Shown: in pieces, positions 9,046 to 17,814 of the stretch | Position numbering within the stretch: the stretch's first letter is position 1 | Layout of the letters: the number at the start of each line of letters is the position of its first letter | Assembly: GCA_021821465.1 (NCBI GenBank) | Contig: JAKACM010000031.1 | Span: 1-42,424 of the forward strand | From: Bacillota bacterium | GTDB lineage: Bacteria; Bacillota; Sulfobacillia; Sulfobacillales; Sulfobacillaceae | DNA: 42,424 nt | Direction: 5' to 3' | Notes under the pieces: generated by a model | Databases searched by the model: none | The model's input: the letters and a program-made list of their open reading frames with translations, nothing else | Told to the model about the DNA's origin: nothing | Translations under genes and position numbers: made by a program

Positions 9046-10947
9046 CTATTTCGTTAACAAATATCCCACGTAGTCCAAGAGTTCCTGGGCACAATGTTCG
9101 CAGTAGCCCATATCGTCCACCAACCGCCTTTTCACTTCCATCACTCGGTTTTTCTGTTGATCATTTAGCACTTTGGTCGAGGTCGTCACCTTGACTAGGT
9201 TGGCGACGTCAGCAAACAGTTTCTTCTCAATGGCTTCCTTCATTTTAGGATGGGCATCCCAATTCAGAATTTGTCCGCGTCTGGCCATGGCTCCCGATTT
9301 GTTCACCATCTCCTGACGAAATGCCGTCGCAGCGGCGTCACTGATCCCCAGTGCCTTTTCCAGATCCTGCAAATTTTTCTCGTTGGGTTCCACTTCATCC
9401 CCCGTGACAGGATCCTTCACGGTCGAGTGCATAATTCTCGCCTCTGCATGTTCGAGATAATTGTCATACAAAAGCTGGGCAGCATCTTGAAACGAATCCA
9501 CAAATGCCCGCTGAATTTCATTCTTTGCTGCCTCGTCATAGAGTTCATGAGTGGCTTTCAAGGATTCCAGCAAGTCTTGGTTCTTGACCTGAGTAATATG
9601 CTGTTCAAAACTTTCCCGAATCGCACGGAGCATGGCCGTTGGGGTCACACAAGGTTCTTTGTCGCTGGCCATCGCATAAGACAAGGCATCAAGAATATGA
9701 CGGGGGGAAATTCCTTGAAAGCCTTCTCCTTGCTTGCGGGCCAGTTCACGGACCCGGTTGATCTCCCGTTGCTGCACATCGGGCAGTTCTTTGCCGTCAT
9801 AAAGCGTGAGTTTCTCCTTAATGGAAAACTTAGCGTCACGCACCAAGCGAGTTCCTACACCAAACATCGCAGCGACTTTCAAGGTGTTGGGAGCAATGTG
9901 TTTTCCTATGGTCTGAGTGCCAAGGTTCATCATCTTTTCATAGGTTCGTATTTCTTGCGTCACGGTCAGATTATAAGGGACTTTAATCAATAGCACTCGA
10001 TTATGCAGAGCTTCGTATGCTTTGTTGCTGACAAAGCGTTCGAATTCATTTTCATTGGTATGGGCAATAATCGCCTCGTCTGCATCAAACAGTCCGAAAC
10101 GCCCGACCTTGATTTTTCTTTCCTGGGCCAGGGTTAACAGACCATGCAAAAAGTCAGGCTGAGCTTTTAACATCTCGATGAATTCCATAATCCCCCGGTT
10201 AGCGGCGTTAAATGCCCCGTCAAACCGATAAGCCCTGGGATCGGATTCCGATCCATAACGCGAAATGGTGGACAAGTCCATTGATCCCACGAGTTCACTG
10301 ATATCCTGCACCTTACTGTCCGACGGGGCGAAAGTTCCGATACCCATACGACGGGATTCCGAGACCAGAACCCGCTTCACCGGAACCTCTTGCAACCGTC
10401 CCTGATATTCGTGATCCACCATCCATTGGCAATAGGGGCATAAATCCCCTTCAATACTGACTCCTGTTTCCTGAATAAATTCACGACGAGCCGCTTCCGG
10501 CAACAGATGAAGCGGTTCTTCCTGTTGCGGGCAAAATGCAATCGCATACAATGCCCCCTCATCGGTACGGGAATATTCCTCCAAACCCTTCTTCAAAATG
10601 GCCGTGATCGTCGATTTTCCGGTCCCTGGGCTTCCCATCATCAGAAGGATTCGACGCCTAATGTCCATGCCCCGGGCCGCGGCCGCAAAATACTCCACAA
10701 TTTCATTTATCGTCTCGTCGATGCCGAAAAGATCTTGGCTAAAGAAGCGATAGTGCGGAACATCCTGTGTCTCCAAGTGCTCAATTCCATAGGACATAAT
10801 CATCCGGTAGATCCGGGCATGGGCCAAATCGGCGATAGACGGCATTTCTTGAACTTTTGTCAAATAGTCGGCAAGCATGCCCTCCCAATTCCACGCCCCT
10901 TGGGGAGGTTGATGCTTGCTTAACCAATCTGTATCGAATCGTGCCAT
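9046..10947 (-). CDS. prkA: PrkA-family AAA+/serine protein kinase
   Basis: The 633-residue product matches the length of Bacillus PrkA (about 631). It has the AAA-like N-terminal PrkA domain with Walker A GSPGTGKS (residues 105-112), preceded by DLFGIDETINEIVEYF, and the C-terminal PrkA domain ending in a C-x-x-C stretch. Family knowledge: PrkA is induced in sporulation or nutrient stress and has been reported both as a Ser/Thr kinase and as an ATP-dependent protease. The longer frame starts at 11001, but the ATG at 10947 (MARFDTDW) sits seven bases behind AAGGAGGG and one base after the spoVR stop, so I take it as the start. It is the last gene of the yhbH-spoVR-prkA unit. Confidence 0.95.
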   Translation of the reverse strand: MARFDTDWLSKHQPPQGAWNWEGMLADYLTKVQEMPSIADLAHARIYRMIMSYGIEHLETQDVPHYRFFSQDLFGIDETINEIVEYFAAAARGMDIRRRILLMMGSPGTGKSTITAILKKGLEEYSRTDEGALYAIAFCPQQEEPLHLLPEAARREFIQETGVSIEGDLCPYCQWMVDHEYQGRLQEVPVKRVLVSESRRMGIGTFAPSDSKVQDISELVGSMDLSTISRYGSESDPRAYRFDGAFNAANRGIMEFIEMLKAQPDFLHGLLTLAQERKIKVGRFGLFDADEAIIAHTNENEFERFVSNKAYEALHNRVLLIKVPYNLTVTQEIRTYEKMMNLGTQTIGKHIAPNTLKVAAMFGVGTRLVRDAKFSIKEKLTLYDGKELPDVQQREINRVRELARKQGEGFQGISPRHILDALSYAMASDKEPCVTPTAMLRAIRESFEQHITQVKNQDLLESLKATHELYDEAAKNEIQRAFVDSFQDAAQLLYDNYLEHAEARIMHSTVKDPVTGDEVEPNEKNLQDLEKALGISDAAATAFRQEMVNKSGAMARRGQILNWDAHPKMKEAIEKKLFADVANLVKVTTSTKVLNDQQKNRVMEVKRRLVDDMGYCEHCAQELLDYVGYLLTK

Positions 10948-10948
10948 G

Positions 10949-12298
10949 TTAAGCCCTCCTTCTCCAGTCGGCTTCGTTCCCATACCAGATTTTGTGTGCA
11001 CTGGTTAGCATCACATCCCCGCCCCACAAATACGCCACGGCATTTAAGACATCTTGGGTGTACTCCTTATGAAGGGGCCTCTCGCCATGATAAATCAAAT
11101 CCAGCCGATGGCTTTGGGCATCAATCTGCTCGACAAATATCTCCGGCCCATCGGGTTGAAAAACCATTTGCACATCGTGCATCAAATCCTCGACCGGGTA
11201 ATATTCCGTGCCTTTATTGAGATCCTCGGGATCAACGGGACGCTCCAATGGCCACCAATTCTTGTCTTGAGCCAGCCTCACTAGTTCGGGAGTAATCCAC
11301 TGGTTAATCCATTGCAAATCTGTTTGATCCGCCACGATTTCAAAACATGTCTCCAGACCATGCAACTCGTATAGCAATTCCCACAAGGTCCATCCGAAAT
11401 AATACGGATTGAAAAAGTTTCGGCTCTGCGTCACCAATGCGTGCATACGCATGGCCTCAATGTGGTCTTGATCGTCCCATTGAGAAAACTCGCGAATAAG
11501 ACGAACGTGCCAAAAAGTCGCCCATCCTTCGTTCATAAACTTGGTGCGAGCCTGCGGTTGAAAATATAACATTTCGTCTCGCAACATTCTCAGGGCTACA
11601 CGCTCTTCTTCGCCCAGGTGACCGTAATCCGCCACCAGGGCCAAGACATCTTGAGTGTAAGGCCAAATCTTGAACGACGGCACATAACTCGCGTCATCAC
11701 CAAAATCCGGAGCCGTGGGCTCATACAACTCTTGTACCCAGTCAAACGACTTTTGTTGCCGCAGGTAGTTTTCTTTTCCCGGCACACGCAAGAACTCAGG
11801 CGCACGATAATAGGGATCGACCAACTGCGAGAGAGTATGCGCCGCGTCAATCAACTTTTCGACGCGGGAAAAACTGCGTTGTCGGTGCAAATCTTCAAGC
11901 CATTGTGCATGTTCTCTGAACCACATGCCGATATTAGGCCGGCGTACCAGGCTCAGGTACTGGTTACGAGCAAAAAAATCCGTATGACCGAGCACGTGAC
12001 CTATGACCAGAACGTTGTAGGCATCCGCATTCTTATCCAAAAGATAAGCCAAGGCCGGATCGCCGTTGACAACAAGCTCATAGATCCGTCCCATTCCTTG
12101 TTCATCCCGTTGCTTGGCCATCCAATAGCGTTCGCCATGCGTCCAATGGCGATAGCGTCCGGGTACAAAGTACGAAGAGAGCGTATAGATGTCCTCATCC
12201 GATACCAGATAAAATTCGGTGGGCAGAGGAGTTAGCCCATGGGCATGCACTAACTGATCCATCTCTTGAACCCAGCTGTCTAACGTTCCGTGGACCAT
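10949..12298 (-). CDS. spoVR: SpoVR-family protein
   Basis: This is a 449-residue SpoVR/YcgB family protein. Family features include the YHPVxx-like middle, the ARTKFMNEGWATFWH metal-protease-like segment (HExxH-resembling NEGWA), and the conserved NPYYFGWTLWELL. In Bacillus spoVR is needed for normal spore cortex formation; in enterobacteria the homologue is part of the same three-gene cluster. The frame is open to 12355, but the ATG at 12298 (MVHGTLDS) has GGAGGTGAT just upstream and is the likely start. It follows yhbH by 37 bases, and its stop is one base before the prkA ATG, indicating translational coupling. Biochemical function is unknown. Confidence 0.93.
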   Translation of the reverse strand: MVHGTLDSWVQEMDQLVHAHGLTPLPTEFYLVSDEDIYTLSSYFVPGRYRHWTHGERYWMAKQRDEQGMGRIYELVVNGDPALAYLLDKNADAYNVLVIGHVLGHTDFFARNQYLSLVRRPNIGMWFREHAQWLEDLHRQRSFSRVEKLIDAAHTLSQLVDPYYRAPEFLRVPGKENYLRQQKSFDWVQELYEPTAPDFGDDASYVPSFKIWPYTQDVLALVADYGHLGEEERVALRMLRDEMLYFQPQARTKFMNEGWATFWHVRLIREFSQWDDQDHIEAMRMHALVTQSRNFFNPYYFGWTLWELLYELHGLETCFEIVADQTDLQWINQWITPELVRLAQDKNWWPLERPVDPEDLNKGTEYYPVEDLMHDVQMVFQPDGPEIFVEQIDAQSHRLDLIYHGERPLHKEYTQDVLNAVAYLWGGDVMLTSAHKIWYGNEADWRRRA

Positions 12299-12335
12299 TG
12301 ATATCACCTCCAGGTCCTGGCCACAACACATCCAT

Positions 12336-13376
12336 TTACGTATCGTGACCGTCAATTACCGTGCGAATAGCCGGAAGTATATGCTCCTTGCTATCAATCT
12401 TCGCCATGCGCATAGCGGGATGAAAATGCCCATTTACCTCCGCACTTTTTCGAAACAACGACCACAGCGGCGAAACCCCTTTGTGTCCCTCCACTTCAAA
12501 GTAACCAAGCAGAGAGGAGGTGGAAAGAAGCGTTCGAATCAATTCGATTAATTCCCGTCCATAGTCCGACCAGATGTCTCCGTCCGAAAAGTGCAATAAG
12601 TAACGGTTCCAATCGTCATGAGGAAAATCGTGATCCCATAATTGCAAAATCGTTTGATAGGTGGACAAAATAGCTGTTCCCCCCGTAATCTCGCGATTAA
12701 AGAAGTCTTTTTCATCGACTTCTACGGGTACAGTCGTGTGCAGAAAGTAACGGATCTCGGCATAACGATACTGACGACGAATCCATTGTACGAGCCACCA
12801 TGCAGCTGATTTGGACAGGTAGCGTTTCGACTCGTCCATGGAACCGGAAGCATCTCGAACCAGCGTGATCACAGCAGCCGTGACTGGCTTGGGATACGTG
12901 CGCCACGTGCGGTAACGCAAGTCGTCCTCTTTTAAATAATCCCGGCCTTCTTTTGCCGCCTGATACAAGCTGCGCCGTTTATCGATATTGGCCCAAGGAC
13001 CTTTGTTGGCCACATCGTCATAACGGTCCTCTTCTCCATGCAATACCCCTCGGGGCTTATCATCCAATCTGGGCAATTTCAGGTCTTCGAGCAGTAAATC
13101 CATGATTTCCTCTGTCGTCATTTCGATCCAGACGACATCATCGTCACCGTCTTGCCCGGATCCATACCCCTTGCCCTGGCCTTGGGAGTTACGAGGCTGA
13201 TATCGGAAATCTGGTTCCTCCAACTTTCGGACCGCTATCCGGATCCGTTTGTCCGGTGCGCTGCCCATCACGGCTTCTTGTGTAATTAACTCCGGCAACC
13301 TGGCCTTAATGGCTTGACTCAGTTTCTTTAAATACCACCGACGGTCCAGTTCACCTTTATGGTCATAGAGATCCAT
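12336..13376 (-). CDS. yhbH: YhbH/YeaH family DUF444 protein with VWA-like domain
   Basis: The 346-residue protein is a DUF444 member. It has the basic N-terminus, a Gly/Asp-rich linker, the EMTTEEIMDLLLEDLKLPRL segment and a von Willebrand A-like domain with metal-site motif DASGSM (residues 175-180). Family proteins are encoded with PrkA and SpoVR and are linked to sporulation or stress adaptation. The mechanism is unknown. The ATG at 13376 (MDLYDHKG) is preceded by GGAGGG with six-base spacing. Upstream in-frame GTG (13394) and ATG (13382) are poorer, since the ribosome site would overlap them. It is the first gene of the operon, and an extended -10 promoter lies about 95 bases upstream. 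Confidence 0.93.
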   Translation of the reverse strand: MDLYDHKGELDRRWYLKKLSQAIKARLPELITQEAVMGSAPDKRIRIAVRKLEEPDFRYQPRNSQGQGKGYGSGQDGDDDVVWIEMTTEEIMDLLLEDLKLPRLDDKPRGVLHGEEDRYDDVANKGPWANIDKRRSLYQAAKEGRDYLKEDDLRYRTWRTYPKPVTAAVITLVRDASGSMDESKRYLSKSAAWWLVQWIRRQYRYAEIRYFLHTTVPVEVDEKDFFNREITGGTAILSTYQTILQLWDHDFPHDDWNRYLLHFSDGDIWSDYGRELIELIRTLLSTSSLLGYFEVEGHKGVSPLWSLFRKSAEVNGHFHPAMRMAKIDSKEHILPAIRTVIDGHDT

Positions 13377-14250
13377 GGTCATCCCTCCGTTCACGGGAAC
13401 GAAAACAGAGACCGGCAGAGATAAGTGGAAAGAAGAATTTCGAAGGAAAGGTGCTTTCGGGTTGATGTTAGTATATCATACTCTCGACTATTCCGACAGC
13501 CAGAATCGTCGGATATTAGATTCACAACCCTGTCTTTGATAACTTTATGCACCGAGATCATGCAAAGTCGCCATCGCACGACCGCCTTGCCGCAAAACTC
13601 GTCCACTTTATCCACCCGCCATTTTTGTTGACAGTTAAGAGTCAGATTTCTGCGGTTCTCTCACTATACCTTAAATTCGGTCTTGGTCAATGTAAAATTC
13701 TGGTAATCAGAGAGCAATTGTGGTTAGTCCTCTCGTTCTATTCATATGCACAATAGGCTGTCTAGTGCGTTGCCGGCACTAATATTCGTCGACTTGCATA
13801 AAAATCCATCGTGGGGTTACGGAACCCTCTCACCTATCCCCGGGTCATCCGAGAAAGGAGATGTGCTCGGGCATCCAAATTGCCATTTTTTGAGACAGGA
13901 GCACCTTAACACCAAATCGACTGTCGAGGGGTTTACTCTCTCCCATCACTCTTCCATATATTGTATAAAATACCCCAATAAGGCATATTTTAGTCATTGA
14001 CGATGATTTTGGAAACCCGTGATCGGTTGTTTGGGAAAATCGCGAAGGATTGACAAACCTGTCATCATCTTAAGAAAGCGGCTCATTCGGCTCATAAGGG
14101 AACCTGCATTGGATGCAATCAAGAGACAAGGAACGCAAGGATCACTCTTGGGAACACCGGGTCCATGACCTCTATATCCTTCCGATTGCCGCAGCGGAAG
14201 TTCAAACCCGAATTTGGTCTTTTGCCCTAACACAGAAAAAGGGTCGGTCT
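13377..14250. other. Long intergenic region, mostly without recognisable content
   Basis: The 874 bases between chrA and yhbH hold the yhbH promoter at the right-hand start of the leader (13470-13482), a short hairpin GAAAG-GTG-CTTTC at 13446-13458, and otherwise short scattered frames. A leftward frame at 13994-14299 overlaps the chrA end and has no ribosome site. I could not assign it to a family. It may be a fragment of a former gene. Confidence 0.45.
13470..13482 (-). promoter_or_regulatory. Extended -10 promoter with palindrome for yhbH-spoVR-prkA
   Basis: On the minus strand TGATATACT gives an extended -10 (TGn-TATACT at 13470-13478). The poor -35 candidate TGTCGG stands 17 bases upstream. 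The -10 is embedded in a perfect 5-3-5 inverted repeat, AGTAT-ATC-ATACT, which could be a regulator site. The leader to the yhbH start would be about 87 bases. Confidence 0.4.
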
Positions 14251-14784
14251 TTAGCGCAAAAACAGCGCTCCTGAGATCATTGAGCCAATAATCACCCACA
14301 CCGGCGAAATTTTAAATCCTTTGATGGCCACTAGGCCCGCAACAAAAATGATCACAGGAATAAGATAGCGATTTTGAGGAAAAGCCCCGGGAATAAAATC
14401 GACAACCAATAATACCAGCAGCACGACCACAATCGGTTTAACGCCGCGAATAAGACCCGCCACATAAGGATTCGACTGATGTGCCAAAAGAAGTTGATAT
14501 AAACCCAGCATCAACACCACCGACGGCAGCACAACCCCCAAAATAGCGCTCAAGGCACCCATGGCTCCTCCCACCTGCCATCCGATGGTGGCCGCCAGCT
14601 TGGTGGCGATGGGTCCGGGCAAGGCGTTGCCGATAGCCAGCATTTCCGCAAATTTTGTGTTGTCCATCCAGTGGTATCCGTTAACCGCGATGGATTGGAT
14701 CAAAGAGATGGATCCTGGCCCCCCTCCGTAACCGAGAATGCCCACTTTAAAAAATCCCCAAAAAAGGTGTAGCCATTTAGCCAA
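14251..14784 (-). CDS. chrA: Short-chain chromate transporter (CHR) family protein, single domain
   Basis: The 177-residue membrane protein has five to six helices and the CHR signature: FFKVGILGYGGGPG near the N-terminus and GNALPGPIATKLAATIGW at ~52-69. Family members export chromate or related oxyanions by the proton motive force, although many are untested. It is half the size of fused ChrA. Short versions usually occur as two adjacent genes, but no second copy is present here. The start is TTG at 14784, six bases behind GAGGGGGG. The gene follows the RNA-binding/ParB-like gene by 30 bases and is probably co-transcribed. Whether this lone half works as a homodimer or is a remnant is open. 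Confidence 0.85.
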   Translation of the reverse strand: MAKWLHLFWGFFKVGILGYGGGPGSISLIQSIAVNGYHWMDNTKFAEMLAIGNALPGPIATKLAATIGWQVGGAMGALSAILGVVLPSVVLMLGLYQLLLAHQSNPYVAGLIRGVKPIVVVLLVLLVVDFIPGAFPQNRYLIPVIIFVAGLVAIKGFKISPVWVIIGSMISGALFLR

Positions 14785-14814
14785 TCTCTGCCCCCCTCAA
14801 AGGTCATGCATCCT

Positions 14815-15957
14815 TTAAACCATATGAACCCAAATGCACTCGCGGTGATTTTGCCGCGCAGCCAAATACCGGGTGTATCCGTCCAAGAGCAGATAAGGCC
14901 GGTTCTCATCCTCTATATGCTTTACCAACACGGGATACTCAGAGGATTCGACCAAGGCCTGACGCACCTTCTCGGCATGAGGGGGATGCATTTCAAAGAC
15001 CCGGGGCACAAAAATTTGGTCCAATTCCACTTCCATATCAATGTCATGGCCCAAGGAATTCTCTCGCTCGGGCTGATTTTCCGCCCATTCGACTTTGGAG
15101 GAAATCGGACGCACCTCTCCTCTCATGACCGCTTGCGAGGACCCACTGCCGATTTGAGGATCCCAATAACCTTTGGCCTTAATCAACTGAAAGAACACTC
15201 CCCCGATGGTTCGGCGCCTTTGGTCCTCGGTAAAAAGGAGCCGGGATTGGACAAGTTCCGAACTCCGGTAGCGGCTCCATGCCTCTTCAGCCAGTTCAAC
15301 GACGGCCTTCGTCCCATAATCCAATATTAGCTGCGCTACAATATTACTCAAGTAGTTGGGGCTTTCCTGCACTCTTGAGAGTATTCGTCTGGCCGTCTGT
15401 AAGGCAAGGGGATAGGCAAACACAATTTGCGGCAGCAAACGCACGGAGATCAGATCCTGATCCAAATCCGCCTCCGGTCCGACCACAAACACCGGGCGGG
15501 CACCCCTAGCCCCGGCGAATCCGCTGAGAGCGATAATGCCGGGCGACAACGAGGGGGCATTGGTGCAAGACGTCAACCGATCTGCTCGGGTCAATTCACA
15601 GGCCAAGAGCTTGACGGTTTCACCGCGATACACTTGAGCGTGGCGTTTTCTCCATGAGGTTGAGAAAGAGAGTCGGATCCCCAAATCTGCCCTGATATTC
15701 TCCCCCTGTTCCCTTTCACGGGAGACATAGCCCAAATTGCCGGCAACATTGCGATATTGATCCCTTTTTGCCGCCGAAAGATCTTCCAAGCGTATGACAG
15801 TTTTACCCTGCACACTCACCCCGGATAAGACGCCGGTCTTCAAGTCCGACCAAATGATTGAGACCGGCAGTCCCGTGACTTGAGATAAGGTCATAACCGA
15901 CCATGAAGGAACCGAGTTAGCGCGTGGACGTCCCACATCATCCATCCTTTCTGCCAT
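14815..15957 (-). CDS. HTH + PHAX-type RNA-binding + ParB-like multidomain protein
   Basis: This 380-residue protein appears to have three parts. Residues ~18-68 (SVMTLSQVTGLPVSIIWSDL, then VSVQGKTVIRLEDL) read like an excisionase/MerR-type helix-turn-helix. Residues ~190-262 align with the PHAX (RNA_GG_bind) domain: an RVQESP helix, an LSNIVAQLILDYGTKAVVEL helix and RRRTIGGVFFQLIK (247-260). Human PHAX has RRRTPGGVFLNLLK at this place. Residues ~310-378 resemble a ParB/sulfiredoxin-like nuclease domain with LLLDGYTRYLAARQ. It may therefore bind DNA and RNA, but no function is established. The start is uncertain: ATG 15957 lacks a good ribosome site, while AAAGGA lies within its first codons and could serve GTG 15936. 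The wbp terminator lies just upstream, so it probably has its own promoter. Confidence 0.72.
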   Translation of the reverse strand: MAERMDDVGRPRANSVPSWSVMTLSQVTGLPVSIIWSDLKTGVLSGVSVQGKTVIRLEDLSAAKRDQYRNVAGNLGYVSREREQGENIRADLGIRLSFSTSWRKRHAQVYRGETVKLLACELTRADRLTSCTNAPSLSPGIIALSGFAGARGARPVFVVGPEADLDQDLISVRLLPQIVFAYPLALQTARRILSRVQESPNYLSNIVAQLILDYGTKAVVELAEEAWSRYRSSELVQSRLLFTEDQRRRTIGGVFFQLIKAKGYWDPQIGSGSSQAVMRGEVRPISSKVEWAENQPERENSLGHDIDMEVELDQIFVPRVFEMHPPHAEKVRQALVESSEYPVLVKHIEDENRPYLLLDGYTRYLAARQNHRECIWVHMV

Positions 15958-16001
15958 CGACCGTTTTCGCCGATCTGGGTATGTTAATTATGCTATTCGA
16001 T

Positions 16002-16036
16002 AAAAAAAGGCAAAATTCCTTCTTGGTCGCTGCCTT
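16002..16036 (-). terminator. Rho-independent terminator of the sugar-nucleotide operon
   Basis: Read leftward, AAGGCA pairs with TGCCTT across an 18-base loop, and the second arm runs into seven T residues. It lies 24 bases past the stop of the sugar transferase gene and separates that operon from the gene at 15957. Confidence 0.62.
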
Positions 16037-16060
16037 CTTCTCATGGGGAATATCAGGAAA

Positions 16061-16654
16061 TCAATAAGCGCCTCGACGGGCCAAAACCGCCCTTATCGTT
16101 TTCCAGACAATTTTGAAATCAAGACCGATCGTCCAATTTTGACAATACTCCAAGTCCCAGTGCAAACTCTCCGCCAGCGTCAAATCCCCCCGCCCCATGA
16201 CTTGGGCCAGCCCGGTGATGCCCGGACGCATTTGGTGACGAAAGTGGGCATAATCGGGATATAAAGCGACCATTTGGGGAATTTCCGGACGGGGTCCAAT
16301 CAAAGACATGTCACCTCGCAAAACGTTCCAGAGCTGTGGCAATTCATCCAAGGAAGTCCGGCGCAAAATTCTCCCCATGCGGGTAACACGCCGATCATCT
16401 TGTTCCTGAAATTTGTAATCCAAGGCTTTCTCTTTCGAGGGCGGTTGCCATTGCCCCTCTGCTCCTCTATGCATCGTTCGAAATTTCAGCATCGGAAAAA
16501 GCTTTCCATCCCGACCTACCCGGACTTGCACAAAAAATACGGGGCCTTTGGAATCCTTGCGAATCAACACAGCCAGGAGGACAAAAAGCCAACTGCATAA
16601 TGCTAATAACAAGAAAGACACGCCGATATCAAAAAAACGCTTGAAAATCAACAT
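16061..16654 (-). CDS. Short phosphoglycosyl transferase (PglC/WcaJ-type sugar transferase)
   Basis: The 197-residue product is a minimal bacterial sugar transferase. It has one hydrophobic re-entrant N-terminal helix (KRFFDIGVSFLLLAL), then GPVFFVQVRVG, LKFRTM, the SLDELPQLWNVLRG catalytic stretch (Asp-Glu pair at 103-104) and SLIGPRP plus PGITGLAQV. The family moves a sugar-1-phosphate from a UDP-sugar to undecaprenyl phosphate at the inner membrane face, starting glycan assembly. Its length equals PglC, which uses a UDP-4-amino/acetamido trideoxy sugar. That fits the dehydratase and aminotransferase of this operon. The frame is open to 16717, but ATG 16654 lies one base past the upstream stop (TGAGATG), indicating coupling. 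It is the last operon gene. Confidence 0.9.
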   Translation of the reverse strand: MLIFKRFFDIGVSFLLLALCSWLFVLLAVLIRKDSKGPVFFVQVRVGRDGKLFPMLKFRTMHRGAEGQWQPPSKEKALDYKFQEQDDRRVTRMGRILRRTSLDELPQLWNVLRGDMSLIGPRPEIPQMVALYPDYAHFRHQMRPGITGLAQVMGRGDLTLAESLHWDLEYCQNWTIGLDFKIVWKTIRAVLARRGAY

Positions 16655-16655
16655 C

Positions 16656-17813
16656 TCATGCAAGATGTGAGAGGACAATCTCACGGACGGCGTGTACGAC
16701 ATCGTGAATATCCTCATCGGTCATAGAGGGGTAGAGTGGCAAGGACACTTCTTGCTCGAAAAACTTTTCCGCTTTGGGAAATTGCCCCCTCCTTAAGCCG
16801 TAACGCTGTTGATAATAGGGATGAAGGTGAATGGGTATGAAATGTACCGACGTTCCGATATTTTGTGCTTTCATGGCCTCAATAAAGTCATCGCGGCTGA
16901 TAGTAAGAAATTCGCTCTTGATCCTCAAGGGATAGAGATGCCAGGCATGTTCCCTATATTCACGTTCCGTGGGCAAAATTACCGGCAAATCGCCTAATGC
17001 CTGAGCATACTCCTCGGCAATTTGCCGCCGTCTGGCCTGCATTCGGTCCAGTTTGTTCAATTGCGCCAGACCCAATGCGGCCTCTAAATCCGTCATATTA
17101 TATTTAAAACCCGCATCCTCGATGCTATAGGCCCAAGACCCCTTTTCGCTGTAGCGTTTCCAGGCGTGACGGGACATGCCGTGAAGGGACAAGACACGAA
17201 TTTTCTCGGCCAAATCCGGATCCGGCACCACCACGGCCCCCCCTTCACCGGTCGTTAAATTCTTGGTTGCATAAAACGAAAAGGAGGTGATGTTGCCGAA
17301 GCTCCCAATCCGTTGTCCTTGGTAGCGGGAAGCGATCGCATGGGCTGCGTCTTCTACGATGACAAGGTGATAACGGTCGCGAAGACGGTTGAGATATTCC
17401 ATATCGACGGATTGGCCGGCATAATGGACCGGAAGAATCACCTTGGTTCTCTCGGTAATGGCTTGTTCGACTTGAGCCAAATCAATGTTTCCGGTTTCTT
17501 CCTCAACATCCACCATAACAGGCGTGGCTCCGACATGGATGATGACATTGACTGAGGCGGCAAATGTCATGGGGGTGGTAATCACCTGGTCGCCCGGGCC
17601 AATACCTTGCGCTAATAAGGCTAAATGCATTCCGGCTGTGCATGACGCCAGCGCTAACACCTGGGGCACCCCCAATTCCGACGCCAATGCCGCTTCAAAT
17701 TGTTCGCTTAAGGGTCCACGAGTAATCCAGTGGTTCCTTAAGGTCTGAATCACGGCGTCTTCTTCTTCCGGGCCCAAATCCGGCAGGTTATAAGGCAGGA
17801 ATTTTTTTCGCAT
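16656..17813 (-). CDS. DegT/DnrJ/EryC1 aminotransferase, PglE/PseC-like
   Basis: This is a 385-residue PLP-dependent sugar aminotransferase. The N-terminus FLPYNLPDLGPEEEDAVIQT is typical of the ArnB/PglE/PseC type. The PLP-anchoring Lys is K184 in SFYATKNLTTGEGG, and D155 in VIVEDAAHA holds the pyridine ring. It would aminate a UDP-4-keto-6-deoxy-hexosamine with glutamate as donor. The substrate could come from the UDP-GlcNAc 4,6-dehydratase at 23593-25512 in the same operon. The start ATG is one base past the epimerase stop (TAGCATG), with GGAGGGGA upstream. An acetyltransferase dedicated to a PglD step is not evident. Exact product (C4-amino gluco, galacto or altro) cannot be read from sequence. 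Confidence 0.88.
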   Translation of the reverse strand: MRKKFLPYNLPDLGPEEEDAVIQTLRNHWITRGPLSEQFEAALASELGVPQVLALASCTAGMHLALLAQGIGPGDQVITTPMTFAASVNVIIHVGATPVMVDVEEETGNIDLAQVEQAITERTKVILPVHYAGQSVDMEYLNRLRDRYHLVIVEDAAHAIASRYQGQRIGSFGNITSFSFYATKNLTTGEGGAVVVPDPDLAEKIRVLSLHGMSRHAWKRYSEKGSWAYSIEDAGFKYNMTDLEAALGLAQLNKLDRMQARRRQIAEEYAQALGDLPVILPTEREYREHAWHLYPLRIKSEFLTISRDDFIEAMKAQNIGTSVHFIPIHLHPYYQQRYGLRRGQFPKAEKFFEQEVSLPLYPSMTDEDIHDVVHAVREIVLSHLA

Positions 17814-17814
17814 G

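Noticed and set aside
9250..9993. 247-codon rightward frame
   Set aside because: It is antisense to prkA, whose family match is very strong, and has no ribosome site or recognisable sequence.
11618..12235. 205-codon rightward frame
   Set aside because: It is an antisense shadow of spoVR.
14806..15330. 174-codon rightward frame
   Set aside because: It is antisense to the PHAX/ParB-like gene. The leftward frame has the domain matches and continuous length.
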